Of a DNA stretch of 64,000 bases, positions 8,551 to 16,406 are shown one piece after another (position 1 is the stretch's first letter; each line of letters begins with the position of its first letter). This DNA comes from Haladaptatus sp. R4 (lineage in GTDB: Archaea > Halobacteriota > Halobacteria > Halobacteriales > Haladaptataceae), in the NCBI RefSeq assembly GCF_001625445.1, contig NZ_LWHG01000011.1:124001-188000 (forward strand), read 5' to 3'. The notes below the pieces were generated by a model. It saw only the letters and a list, made by a program, of their open reading frames with translations, was not told where the DNA came from and ran no database searches. Both the position numbers and the translations under genes were made by a program.

Positions 8551-8936
8551 AAAAAGACCGAAGTGCGAGAACCGAACCGGAGCCAGCGAGTCCTGCTGGC
8601 TTGCTCGCGATGTGCGAAGTGCCTCGCAGTCGCTGGACGGACTGGTTGCCACTGGCAGGATTCGATTCTCCTACGCGATTTTCTCTCACTTGCGGTCGCT
8701 CGCGGATGGTTCTGAAAAACCGTCCGTTCACGAGGTGATGTTCGCAAAAGGTCCAGGTGCGAGAATCGAACCGGAGCCAGCGGTTCCTGCTCGCCTGCTC
8801 ACGGTGTTGCCGTTCGCATCGGCTGCGCGGGCTGCCGCTGGCAGGATTCGATCCTCTTCCAGGACTTTTCTTCGCTTGCCACTTGCTCGTGGCCGGTTTC
8901 GACCGCGAAACCGGGCACTCACGGTTTATCGCTCAG
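8551..8936. repeat. Two tandem ~193-bp units derived from the tRNA-His 3' end
   Basis: Unit B (8746-8936) opens with 27 bases (8746-8772) identical to 8937-8963, which is the 3' flank and T-arm part of tRNA-His. Unit A (8551-8745) opens with a diverged version. Spacing is 195 and 191 bases. Within each unit a long imperfect inverted repeat joins a T-arm-like left end (GAGAATCGAACC in B) to a T-arm-like right end in the other orientation: 8567-8588 with 8649-8671 in A, and 8761-8783 with 8835-8856 in B. The inner arms of B, GCCAGCGG and CCGCTGGC, are exact complements. Open frames across these units are out-of-phase readings of the repeat, not genes. Confidence 0.75.
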
Positions 8937-8941
8937 AAAAG

Positions 8942-9014
8942 GTCCAGGTGCGAGAATCGAACCCGCGTCCCAGCCTCCACAAGGCTGGAGGATAGTCCAC
9001 TACCCCAACCCGGA
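8942..9014 (-). tRNA. tRNA-His (anticodon GTG)
   Basis: The minus strand folds as a full cloverleaf. Acceptor TCCGGGT pairs with ACCTGGA; the anticodon stem CAGCC/GGCTG encloses the loop TTGTGGA with anticodon GTG; the T-arm is GCGGG-TTCGATT-CTCGC. The base before position 1 is G (plus-strand 9015) and the discriminator is C, which together give the G-1:C73 identity pair special to histidine tRNA. CCA is not encoded. No intron is needed. The D-stem is short, with U13 facing U22. Confidence 0.95.
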
Positions 9015-9099
9015 CACGCATATCGAGGTAAACGGGAGAGATTAAAATACGTTTCGGAAAGGAGGCCGCGTATGGTGGTTTCTGACGTGTTACTCGTAC

Positions 9100-9507
9100 T
9101 CACTCTCGTTCGGTCGTCGGATTCTCCAGTCGAAATCGACGGGTACGGTGGCCGTCGAACCACGGACCGGGTTCCGTTTCCTCGAACCCGACCGCCTCGG
9201 CGACGGCGATAGTGTCGGATTCGGTTTCCGGTTCGGGGAGCAGGATTTCGACCGGCATGGTTTCCCGCTCCGCGAAGCGTATCGGTTCGTCGAGGAGGCG
9301 TTCACAGGCCGATTCCGCTCCGAAGAGATGGGTAACGTGGACCGTCTTCTCGTCGGCTTCGTATCCGACGAACCCGTCGATGTCCCCGTCCGATTCGGCC
9401 ACGCGGACCGTCCGGTCGTGAACCACGTCGGCCATCACATCGGTCGGAACGTCGGCCAGTGCGGCGAGGCGGCCCCCGTCAGCCTCCACTGCGTCTCGGA
9501 CGTTCAT
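9100..9507 (-). CDS. GNAT-like N-acetyltransferase, divergent
   Basis: A 135-residue protein starting MNVRDAVEADGGRLAALADV, the usual first strand and helix of GNAT acetyltransferases. Later strands (RTVRVAES, DGFVGYEAD, TVHVTHLFG) follow the GNAT order, and AVAEAVGFEETEPGPW near the C terminus is typical of the last helix and strand. The acetyl-CoA loop (Q/R-x-x-G-x-G/A) is not obvious, so activity is uncertain. The substrate is unknown. It is a single gene on the minus strand downstream of the CHRD gene. Confidence 0.7.
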   Translation of the reverse strand: MNVRDAVEADGGRLAALADVPTDVMADVVHDRTVRVAESDGDIDGFVGYEADEKTVHVTHLFGAESACERLLDEPIRFAERETMPVEILLPEPETESDTIAVAEAVGFEETEPGPWFDGHRTRRFRLENPTTERE

Positions 9508-9704
9508 GTTGGATAGTTTCCGTCCCTCACATTAAACCCTTCAGCCGAACGCCCCCCATCTCCGACCGAACGACACCGGTCGCTGGTCGAACGGACCGTG
9601 ATCGATGTACTATCGTCAATGCGTATCTCGTTCGTGGCGTTACCCGTCGGTACGGGGACTCGATCTCCGAAAAATCGCGGTGTACGTTCCCGAGCGAACT
9701 GTCG

Positions 9705-10502
9705 CTACTCGTCGTCCTTACCGTCTTTGCCGTGCTTCGGTTTGCAGTCGTCCCAACCGCCGTGACCGTCACCGCCGTGATGCCCGTCACCGCCGTGGTG
9801 ACCGCGCTTTTTCTTCAGGTCCACGTCCAACGAGAGGTCGTACCAGATGCCGATCACCGAATCCCGCGAGACACCGGTGACGTCCCCTTCGAAGCTGACG
9901 TCGAGTTTCGAGGCTGTGCAGACCTGCCCCCTGATTTCGCCGTCCGCGTACTTTTCGGTATGAACGTTCACGTAGACGTTCCCCGCGCGAATTTCGCTGA
10001 TCAGGTCCGCTATCGAGTCCCCTTCGAGCGGTCCGACGAGGTCCGAGGCTCGGATCGATCCCGTCGAGGCTACGTTGTTCAGGATGAGTAACTGCTGTGC
10101 GTCGACATCCTCGCCGATCAACGATGCCACGACCGGCCCGTTTTCACCCTTCTCCCCCAGGTGCAGGTGTGCACCCGTTATCTGCGACGTCGCGTTTATC
10201 GCGAGCAGTGCGAAGTCGAGTCGCTTCTTATCCGGCGTCGATCGGAACGCCGCGACACCTTCCCCGGGGCTCCTGTTTTTCGGCACCTCCTTTTTACCAG
10301 ACATCGTGCTGGTACTGTAGAGTTGCCCTTTAAGGGCGATTTGCGGGTAGTTCTTTCCTTTCGACTTCTTGCCTTTCGAACCGTCTTTATCCATCGACGC
10401 TCCGTTACCGTTCAACATCGCGTTCCCCGAACTGATGCCGGCCAATCCGGTGAGTCCCATGCCAAGCACTTGCATCGTGCGGCGTTTTCGTTGATCAACC
10501 AT
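9705..10502 (-). CDS. Secreted CHRD-domain protein with His/Gly/Asp-rich tail
   Basis: A 265-residue protein. The N terminus has a KRR pair and a hydrophobic stretch (RRTMQVLGMGLTGLAG), like a weak twin-arginine signal. Residues about 58-200 form a CHRD domain: LYSTSTMSGKKEVP, GAHLHLGEKGENGPVVASL, and GNVYVNVHTEKYADGEIRGQV, which is the family signature. CHRD domains occur in extracellular proteins of many phyla and are thought to be binding modules. The C-terminal 40 residues are GHHGGDGHHGGDGHGG-like and could bind metal. The promoter carries the motif at 10538-10556 that is also found in the β-helix and propeller promoters, so co-regulation is likely. The ATG at 10502 is the first in frame. 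Confidence 0.85.
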   Translation of the reverse strand: MVDQRKRRTMQVLGMGLTGLAGISSGNAMLNGNGASMDKDGSKGKKSKGKNYPQIALKGQLYSTSTMSGKKEVPKNRSPGEGVAAFRSTPDKKRLDFALLAINATSQITGAHLHLGEKGENGPVVASLIGEDVDAQQLLILNNVASTGSIRASDLVGPLEGDSIADLISEIRAGNVYVNVHTEKYADGEIRGQVCTASKLDVSFEGDVTGVSRDSVIGIWYDLSLDVDLKKKRGHHGGDGHHGGDGHGGWDDCKPKHGKDGKDDE

Positions 10503-10537
10503 TTGTGATCCAACTCTGCGTTATTCTCGTTTTCTAT

Positions 10538-10556
10538 TTGTTATATGCTGCCTGAA
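10538..10556 (-). promoter_or_regulatory. TTCAGGCA-N4-ATAACAA promoter motif of the CHRD gene
   Basis: Read on the minus strand the site is TTCAGGCA-GCAT-ATAACAA. It sits 35 bases before the CHRD start. The right half overlaps a TATA-like ATATAACAA, so TTCAGGCA lies where an activator or BRE-adjacent repressor would bind. Two more copies with identical fixed bases lie in the divergent promoter at 14354-14405. Confidence 0.6.
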
Positions 10557-10740
10557 TATTGTACTATTCTTCCTGATACTCGAAATACATACCTTGTGGT
10601 CCGTAATACGGAGCCTGACTCTCGTAATGTTTGATTACTGCATTCTATAATATCTAAGAAACCTCCGGAGGGAACTGGGTTTCCAATTCTCCCGTTCCGT
10701 TGGGCGTAGTTTCATCTCGCTCGGATGCTAACATGTGACT

Positions 10741-11802
10741 ATGAGTGATGTATCCGGGAACGCCGACCGGAGACCGTGCGATTTCTGTCGCCTGCCGTGT
10801 CTCGACGAGACGATAACGCTGGCCCACGGCGAGACGACCTACGAATTCTGTTCGGAGACGTGTCGGAACGAGATGGTAGCGAACGACCGCGTATTCACCA
10901 CCTATCACGGATTTCGCCAGATAACCACGGGTATCTCGGCGCTCGACGACCATCTGCCGGAAGGGTTGCCACGCAACTCGTTCATCCTGCTGTCCGGGGA
11001 AGGTGGAACGCGCGACAACGCCATCGGGACCGAACTCGTCTGGCGGACGCTTCGGCGCGGTGAACCGGCAATCGTCGTCAGCTTCACCGAACCGCCGATT
11101 TCGGTCATCGAGCAGTTCCTCTCCTTGGAGTGGAACGTCCTACCGTATCTCGAATCCGGACAGCTACACGTTCTCGACTGCTTCACCTACCGGGTCGGCG
11201 ACCGCGACCGGATGTTCACCCGGATGGACGAGTGGAACCACTTCCTGCACCACGTCACTGCGCCCGTCACGACGACGGTTCGTGACCCGAGCGATACGAG
11301 CGAACTGCAAAACAAACTCGACAACTGTCTCGAATCGCTGTCGATGAGCGATACGGGCATCGTCGCAATCGACTCGCTGACCGAGTTCGGGACGCTCGTT
11401 CAGCCCGTCCAAGCGTACGATTTCGTCAAGGACATTCGCGCGGACGTCTGCAAAGGAAGGTTCGTCACCGTCTTTGCGGGAGCGACGTTCACCGGGGAAG
11501 AGAACGCGTTTCCGCACGACATGAGCTACGTCATCGACGGCCTCGTCGAGTTGCAGTTGAACGGATCGCTCGTCGACGACGTGCTCATCAAACGGATCCG
11601 CATCCGCAAGATGAACGGCGTGTTGACGATTCCTGAGTGGGTCGCCTACGAGTACACGAGCGGAGACGGGTTGATATCGTTCGACCCGATCGAGGAAATG
11701 GAATCGGCCGAGGAAGCCATCGAATCCGACGAAACCATCGAATCCGACGAACAACCGAGTTCGGATCGGAACGCTCGGTCGGAATCAGACGCCGCCGAGT
11801 GA
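10741..11802 (+). CDS. KaiC/RecA-like ATPase homologue with N-terminal zinc (TRASH-like) motif
   Basis: A 353-residue protein from the ATG at 10741 (a GTG at 10735 is also in frame). Residues 13-41 hold a cysteine cluster, CDFCRLPC and FCSETCR, that resembles a TRASH/zinc-ribbon metal site. The KaiC-like fold follows: ITTGISALDDHLPEGLPRNS, then a Walker A position reading LLSGEGGTRDNAIG, without the lysine-threonine needed for normal ATP binding. The Walker B strand GIVAIDSLTEF is kept, as is the C-terminal IRIRKMNG strand. It probably senses or scaffolds rather than hydrolyses ATP (inference). The C terminus is a short E/S/D tail. Similar haloarchaeal proteins are called HTR-like. Convergent with the β-helix gene. 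Confidence 0.75.
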   Translation: MSDVSGNADRRPCDFCRLPCLDETITLAHGETTYEFCSETCRNEMVANDRVFTTYHGFRQITTGISALDDHLPEGLPRNSFILLSGEGGTRDNAIGTELVWRTLRRGEPAIVVSFTEPPISVIEQFLSLEWNVLPYLESGQLHVLDCFTYRVGDRDRMFTRMDEWNHFLHHVTAPVTTTVRDPSDTSELQNKLDNCLESLSMSDTGIVAIDSLTEFGTLVQPVQAYDFVKDIRADVCKGRFVTVFAGATFTGEENAFPHDMSYVIDGLVELQLNGSLVDDVLIKRIRIRKMNGVLTIPEWVAYEYTSGDGLISFDPIEEMESAEEAIESDETIESDEQPSSDRNARSESDAAE

Positions 11803-11871
11803 ACGGTGACGGGGTCGCCGTCGAGTTTCAGTGATGTAGCGTGGTCTACAGGCGGAGCAGGCCGAGGCGGT

Positions 11872-14211
11872 TCACACGGACCCTTCGAAGACGGCGTATC
11901 CGACCGTCTCGGGAACGTGACTCGTTTCCGTATCGGCGCTCTCCTCCTCTTCGATCTTCACCTCGACACTACGTCCGGTGAGGTTTCGATACCGAAGTTC
12001 CGCGGTGTCGCCGCCGTTGAGCGTCTGTATGTCGGCGTAGAACAACGGCGAATCGTACCGATTGCCGAAGGATATCCGTTGCCACTCGTCGGTAATCTCC
12101 TCATCGGTTTGCCGTACTTCGAACACCCGTCCGTCGATTCGCCCGGACCTCCGTTGGAGCGCGATGTACCCGACCGTCTCGCTCACGTGCCCGTCTTGAC
12201 CCTCTTCCTCCTGAAGTCTCACCCCGAACGAGTTGCCGGTGACTTTCGACAGCCGTGAGACGACCGGATCGGAACCGTTGGCCGTCTGTGGCTGTGCAAA
12301 TACGACCGGTGCCGTCCCTCCGAAGAAATCCCCCATCGAAACGGTCGTCTTCGCGTCGGAAACCTCCGCTTGTCCGCCTTTTACCTTGAACGATTTGCCG
12401 TTGTCCAGTTGCAACACCTGTTCGTTCGTCCCGGCCGAAAGCGAATGGAACGTTTCGCTGATATGCGATCCATCGAGGTATTCCCACTCTTCGAGTTTGT
12501 ATTCGAAATTCCCATCCGCCACGTTTCGGAGACGGACGTGCGCCGGGTTCCCGCCGTCGTACGACAGCGGTTTCGCGACGACGACGCCACTCGGTTGTAC
12601 GGCCGAGGTGACCTGTTGCCACTGGTCTACGCTTTCCTGTTTTCCGCTGGTTATCGCTTTCGTCAACAGCGGTACTTCGCTGCCGGGGGTGTACGGTTCC
12701 CCATCGACCGTCCACACCGCGGGTCCACTCGACTCGGTCGAAACGATACCGCCGGTCACGTAGAACGAGTGGATCTTTCCCGCACGGACTGATCCCGTTG
12801 CGACCGACGAATCCCCGGGTCGGCTCGGACCCCCGTCCTCTCCCCAGGACATGGTCATCGTCGAACCTTCGTTGCCTGCGGGAAGGGCGTTCTCCCCGGC
12901 CGTAATCCGATACGTCGTCGGCGAGTCGTTGCCCGTATTGTCGATGCGAACGAGTTGCGCGGATTGCAGCGGAACGGTCCCGAGCGCCGGTGGATCGGGC
13001 AACGGCGGCGTCGTATTCGGTTCGTCGGGATTTCCGTTGACGGTCATCCGGTTGCTGATGTAGGTCGAGTTAGTCTGTGGACCGGACCCACCGAGTACGC
13101 CGGACACCGTTCCCCACTCGTCCGGTGCTTGGCCGATGTAGATCGCGTACTCGCTGTTGTGGTCGTTGCGTACCTGGACGTCATTGAGCTCCAGATATTC
13201 GAGGTTCGCTGGTGTCCCGTCGGACATCTGGTTGTCGTACGTGTAGATGGCGTCGTGGTTCTTCGTCGAATCGTAGCTGATTCGGACGTCGTCCACGACG
13301 ATTCGTCGACACGTGACCTGTCCCGTGATCGGTCCGCCGCAACTTGACGACTGGTAGCGGTGATAGAAATCACTATCCGCGATGGTGAGCGTTCCGTCGT
13401 AACTGTTGATTCCGTCCGCCGAATCCGCGGGAACGTTGGCCTCACAGCTCACACCGCGTTGGAGCGACCCGCCCGACCACGCCGACCGTGGATGTTGTCC
13501 GTCCTTGATGGAGACGCAGTTTCTCACTTCCGTGTTCCCCCCGAGACGGAGACCGTTTTGCGTGTTGCGGACGAAGCAGTTCAGGATTTTGAGTTTTCCT
13601 TCGGGTTTCTTCGCGTAAATCGTGTTCTCTCCCCACAGTTCGAACCAACAACGGTTGAACGTGAGTGCCCCCTTCCCGGATTCGACGAGTATCGCACGCC
13701 GGTTGCTCGCCTCGTCCGCGGCACACGCCCCCTCGTTGAAATAGCAGTCCTGCAGGAGTCCGCGTTTTCCGCTCGCGGAGGATAACCGGAAGTACGTGCG
13801 TGCGTCGCTCGAATCGTTCGATCCGACGTTGGTATCGGTGGCCGCCCGCACTTTTCCACGGGTGATGAGTCGTCTGAGCTCCCAGTCGCCCGAATTGGAG
13901 TTCATGCGAACGAACGGCGGAATCGGCGTATTCCGCATATCGAGTTCGAACCCGTCGAGGACGAACCCGTTCGAGTACACGTCGAACCATCGAACGCTGT
14001 CGCCCGAAGTTCCGGGGACGAGTCGCGCTCCGTTCGGCGCGATGAGTTCGAGGTTGTCGGTTCCCGATTCGACGGTAATTCCCCTGAGCTTGTAGGTTCC
14101 CGACGGAAAAACGATCGTCGTATTGCTGCCGACGAGGTCGTCTAGAATCGGATCGATGGCCGTGTTCCCGTTTTTGTCTGCCCCCTGATCGACGATATTG
14201 TAGGTCGGCAT
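11872..14211 (-). CDS. Right-handed beta-helix surface protein with three C-terminal ETVGY repeats
   Basis: A 779-residue protein from the ATG at 14211, which is preceded by a strong Shine-Dalgarno (GGAGGGGATCTG). The frame is open further upstream to 14418, but that start would lie above the promoter motif. Residues 1-25 (YNIVDQGADKNGNTAIDP) are the usual opening of pectate-lyase-like β-helix proteins. Residues to about 390 carry repeated β-helix rungs (NCFVRNTQNGLRLGGNTEVR). The last 230 residues contain three related units, each with a NGxDPVxxR-like turn and ending HxxET: SHISETFHSL, GHVSETVGYIAL and SHVPETVGYAVF. These repeats occur in exported proteins. No classical signal peptide is seen, so export is uncertain. 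Likely binds or cleaves polysaccharide. Confidence 0.75.
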   Translation of the reverse strand: MPTYNIVDQGADKNGNTAIDPILDDLVGSNTTIVFPSGTYKLRGITVESGTDNLELIAPNGARLVPGTSGDSVRWFDVYSNGFVLDGFELDMRNTPIPPFVRMNSNSGDWELRRLITRGKVRAATDTNVGSNDSSDARTYFRLSSASGKRGLLQDCYFNEGACAADEASNRRAILVESGKGALTFNRCWFELWGENTIYAKKPEGKLKILNCFVRNTQNGLRLGGNTEVRNCVSIKDGQHPRSAWSGGSLQRGVSCEANVPADSADGINSYDGTLTIADSDFYHRYQSSSCGGPITGQVTCRRIVVDDVRISYDSTKNHDAIYTYDNQMSDGTPANLEYLELNDVQVRNDHNSEYAIYIGQAPDEWGTVSGVLGGSGPQTNSTYISNRMTVNGNPDEPNTTPPLPDPPALGTVPLQSAQLVRIDNTGNDSPTTYRITAGENALPAGNEGSTMTMSWGEDGGPSRPGDSSVATGSVRAGKIHSFYVTGGIVSTESSGPAVWTVDGEPYTPGSEVPLLTKAITSGKQESVDQWQQVTSAVQPSGVVVAKPLSYDGGNPAHVRLRNVADGNFEYKLEEWEYLDGSHISETFHSLSAGTNEQVLQLDNGKSFKVKGGQAEVSDAKTTVSMGDFFGGTAPVVFAQPQTANGSDPVVSRLSKVTGNSFGVRLQEEEGQDGHVSETVGYIALQRRSGRIDGRVFEVRQTDEEITDEWQRISFGNRYDSPLFYADIQTLNGGDTAELRYRNLTGRSVEVKIEEEESADTETSHVPETVGYAVFEGSV

Positions 14212-14327
14212 CAGATCCCCTCCCCCGGAACCATTTCGCGGATTGCCCCCAAGACGGTCGGACGTCTGTTCCGATCGATTCGGTCGAGCAGCCGTGCGTC
14301 TTCGTTTCTGATTTCTCCTCTCACCAT
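14211..14327 (-). CDS. Possible 38-residue leader peptide coupled to the β-helix gene
   Basis: A short frame starts at ATG 14327 and ends with TGA at 14213-14211, overlapping the ATG of the β-helix gene as TGATG. The predicted peptide begins MVRGEIRNEDARLLDRIDRN and looks helical and charged. Its ATG lies 26 bases downstream of the left arm of the operator palindrome, close to the spacing seen for the other two genes with this motif, so transcription probably begins just before it. No homologue comes to mind. It may be a real small protein, or a leader that controls the downstream gene. Confidence 0.4.
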   Translation of the reverse strand: MVRGEIRNEDARLLDRIDRNRRPTVLGAIREMVPGEGI

Positions 14328-14353
14328 ATTTCGCATAAGCACTATCGAATCTA

Positions 14354-14405
14354 TTGTTATACTCTGCCTGAAGATGGAATATACCGTTCAGGCACCTCAT
14401 AACAA
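14354..14405. promoter_or_regulatory. Palindromic divergent operator (two TTCAGGCA-N4-ATAACAA sites)
   Basis: Left arm 14354-14372 is TTGTTAT-ACTC-TGCCTGAA; right arm 14387-14405 is TTCAGGCA-CCTC-ATAACAA. The fixed 15 bases are exact reverse complements, the four spacer bases differ, and the arms are 14 bases apart. Each arm points to one divergent gene: the left to the leader/β-helix pair, the right to the propeller gene 33 bases away. The same 15 bases occur upstream of the CHRD gene. Conserved fixed bases with a variable N4 gap indicate protein binding. Confidence 0.75.
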
Positions 14406-14438
14406 TTTGTGTGATCATTGAATTAACGTTCGAGACAT

Positions 14439-16114
14439 ATGCCTGGAGAATCCCACACGCGGACGGGAATCGACCGACGAACGATGTTGAAAACGATCGG
14501 TGCTACGGTGGGTGTCGCGGGGTTCGGAGGACACGCCTCCGCCAGGGGCGGTGGTTCCGAAATTCGACCGTACAACTGGACCGGACCTCGCTCCGGACCC
14601 AGTCGAACGGGAACGACCGACGACGACGGTCCGACACCGTACGCCACACTCGACTGGAAGATGGATTTGGACGGAAGTATGTTCCACGTCGAGCCGATCG
14701 TTACCGACGAACTGGTGTATATCGCCGTTACAACGGACAACACGCCCGGAGAGACCGCCGGATACCTCGGCGCATACGACCTCGAAACCGGCAAGCGACG
14801 GTGGAAACGAACCGACATTCCGAGTCCGAAGCCACCCACGACCGATGGCGACAAGGTGTACGTGGCGACGAAGACCTTCGAATCCTCAAAGTCGGGTGAG
14901 GGGGGGATGTACGCGCTCGATGTTGCGTCCGGGGAGACGGTGTGGACGCGGACGGACCACGACGTGTGGTCTCCCCCCATCGTGACCGACGACCGGATAT
15001 TCAGTTCGAACCGACACGGGACGTACGCGTTCGACCCCGACACCGGGAATACCGCCTGGCAAACTGCTGGCGTCTCCGGGTTGTCGAAGGACGTCGGCGA
15101 TGCACTAAGCTACATCGACGGAACCCTTTTCCTGAGCGATGGGAAGGCGTTGGACGCCGCAGACGGGTCGATGAAATGGAGTGTATCTCCGGACGACACG
15201 ACGCTCGGCAACCCGTCGGCAACCGAACAAATGGTCTATTTCTCCCAAACCGACTATCTCACCGGAGAGGACGACAGCGTGGAGATACAAGCCCGGTCGC
15301 CGGACTCCGGACGGTTGGAGTGGAGCTACGAGTCGTCAAAACAGAACCAGTGGAACGGACAACCCGCAATCACCGACGAGCACGTGATATTCGTCGATTC
15401 CACCGAGGATTCCACCCTGAAAGCACTCGACAGGATGACGGGGGAGACGGCGTGGACGACGGACATGGTGGGGGAAACCTTCAGCAACCCGGTCGTGGGC
15501 AACGGAACGGTGTATCTCGGCGGAAACATCGCCGAACTGGGTCTCATACACGCTATCGACGATTCGACCGGCGAGTTACGGTGGACGTATCCGCTCGACA
15601 GCACCGACCTCCAAACGTCGCCCGAAAATCCCCCCGCCGCCGGGGTACCCGTGATTTCGAACGGTAAACTGTACGTCGCGACGTATCCCGCCGGTGCGAC
15701 GCTCGACTACGAGTACACGTACTACTCGAACTTCTTCGTGCTGGGGTCGTCCGACCTGCAACCGGACGGGAGTTCCGGACTGCCGGACGGCAGCGAACCG
15801 GACGGCGGGACGACATCCCCGACACCCCTGACGAGGAAACCGAGTCCCCATCGTTGGATGCGTATATCGAAGTCACGCCGAGTCCCGACTCGACCGACCT
15901 CGACGGTGGCGACGTCCTCCAACTCGATGCGTCCGCTTCGACGGGGAACGAACTTCGGTTCGAGTGGGATATCGACGGGGATGGTGCGTACGAGAAGGGA
16001 GGACGTTCGATTCACGTGTCGCTTCCCTCCTGTGGGTCGCGGTCGATCACGGTTCGCGTCACGGACGGGGACGGTGAGACGGACACGGCGAGCGTTTCGA
16101 TGGCGGCGAACTGA
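14439..16114 (+). CDS. Secreted PQQ-like β-propeller protein with C-terminal PKD domain, frameshifted
   Basis: The N terminus has DRRTMLKTIGATVGVAG, a twin-arginine-type signal. Residues about 65-430 contain repeated PQQ-like β-propeller blades (GAYDLETGKRRWKR, YALDVASGETVWTR, KALDRMTGETAWTT, HAIDDSTGELRWTY). At about 15807-15809 the frame breaks at a GGG run. Reading one frame over from 15809 restores DDIPDTPDEETESP, then a PKD domain (about 15880-16110) ending VRVTDGDGETDTASVSMAAN and the stop at 16114. If uncorrected, the first frame continues as arginine-rich nonsense to 16337. One missing G explains it. PKD and propeller domains both suggest a cell-surface binding role. The promoter is the palindromic operator at 14354-14405. 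Confidence 0.8.
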
Positions 16115-16143
16115 TTCACGACGACGCGTCGCATCGATCACTG

Positions 16144-16161
16144 TTTTAGGCCAACCTAAAA
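16144..16161. promoter_or_regulatory. Perfect metalloregulator-like palindrome
   Basis: TTTTAGGCCAACCTAAAA is a perfect 7-base inverted repeat around CCAA. It matches the box in front of the ZIP transporter at 15 of 18 bases. A TATA-like CCTTTATC (16171-16178) follows and an ATG lies 25 bases after that. It therefore looks like an operator just upstream of a leaderless promoter. Confidence 0.6.
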
Positions 16162-16199
16162 ATCGAAACTCCTTTATCGAATTAGACGAGCCTGAAAAC

Positions 16200-16337
16200 A
16201 TGGTTCGTGATCGTACAGAGCACCGGAGACCGACACAGGGCAATTCCCTCACACGCGGCGAATCGCGCGCTGGCTGTGCCGCCCGTCGTGACCTCTTCTC
16301 CCGTCATGTCAAAGGAGTAACTGGCAGAAATGCTTGA
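16200..16337 (+). CDS. Possible small ORF (45 aa) or short regulatory transcript behind the metal box
   Basis: The ATG at 16200 is 25 bases from the centre of a TATA-like box, the spacing expected for a leaderless haloarchaeal transcript. The frame gives 45 mostly basic residues (MVRDRTEHRRPTQGNSLTRG...) unlike the acidic proteins around it, and I see no family. A two-tier hairpin follows at 16323-16357 (GGCAGA/TCTGCC outside, TGCTTG/CAAGCA inside), overlapping the stop codon. The unit may therefore be a small RNA, with the frame incidental. It shares its frame with the uncorrected propeller reading. Confidence 0.35.
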   Translation: MVRDRTEHRRPTQGNSLTRGESRAGCAARRDLFSRHVKGVTGRNA

Positions 16338-16357
16338 CATGCAAGCAGTTATCTGCC
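16323..16357 (+). terminator. Two-tier hairpin between the metal-box transcript and lysC
   Basis: Outer stem GGCAGA (16323-16328) pairs with TCTGCC (16352-16357); inner stem TGCTTG (16331-16336) pairs with CAAGCA (16342-16347), leaving a five-base loop and a small internal bulge. It could end the short transcript that starts near 16200, or act as a leader structure for lysC, whose GTG is 50 bases further on. Confidence 0.4.
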
Positions 16358-16406
16358 CACCGTGGCTATGCCCGCGCATGAATAACCGACCACAAGAGGT
16401 GGTTCG

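Noticed and set aside
8551-8963. Possible CRISPR array (regular ~193-bp spacing)
   Set aside because: Units are too long, there are only three copies, spacers are themselves similar, and no cas gene exists.
8482-8995. Several 77-127 residue frames between the asparagine-synthetase-like gene and tRNA-His
   Set aside because: They read the tRNA-His-derived repeats, and one ends inside the tRNA gene itself.
16115-16337. Continuation of the propeller frame to 16337 as the true C terminus
   Set aside because: The arginine/serine-rich tail is the wrong frame of a clear PKD domain that ends at 16114.
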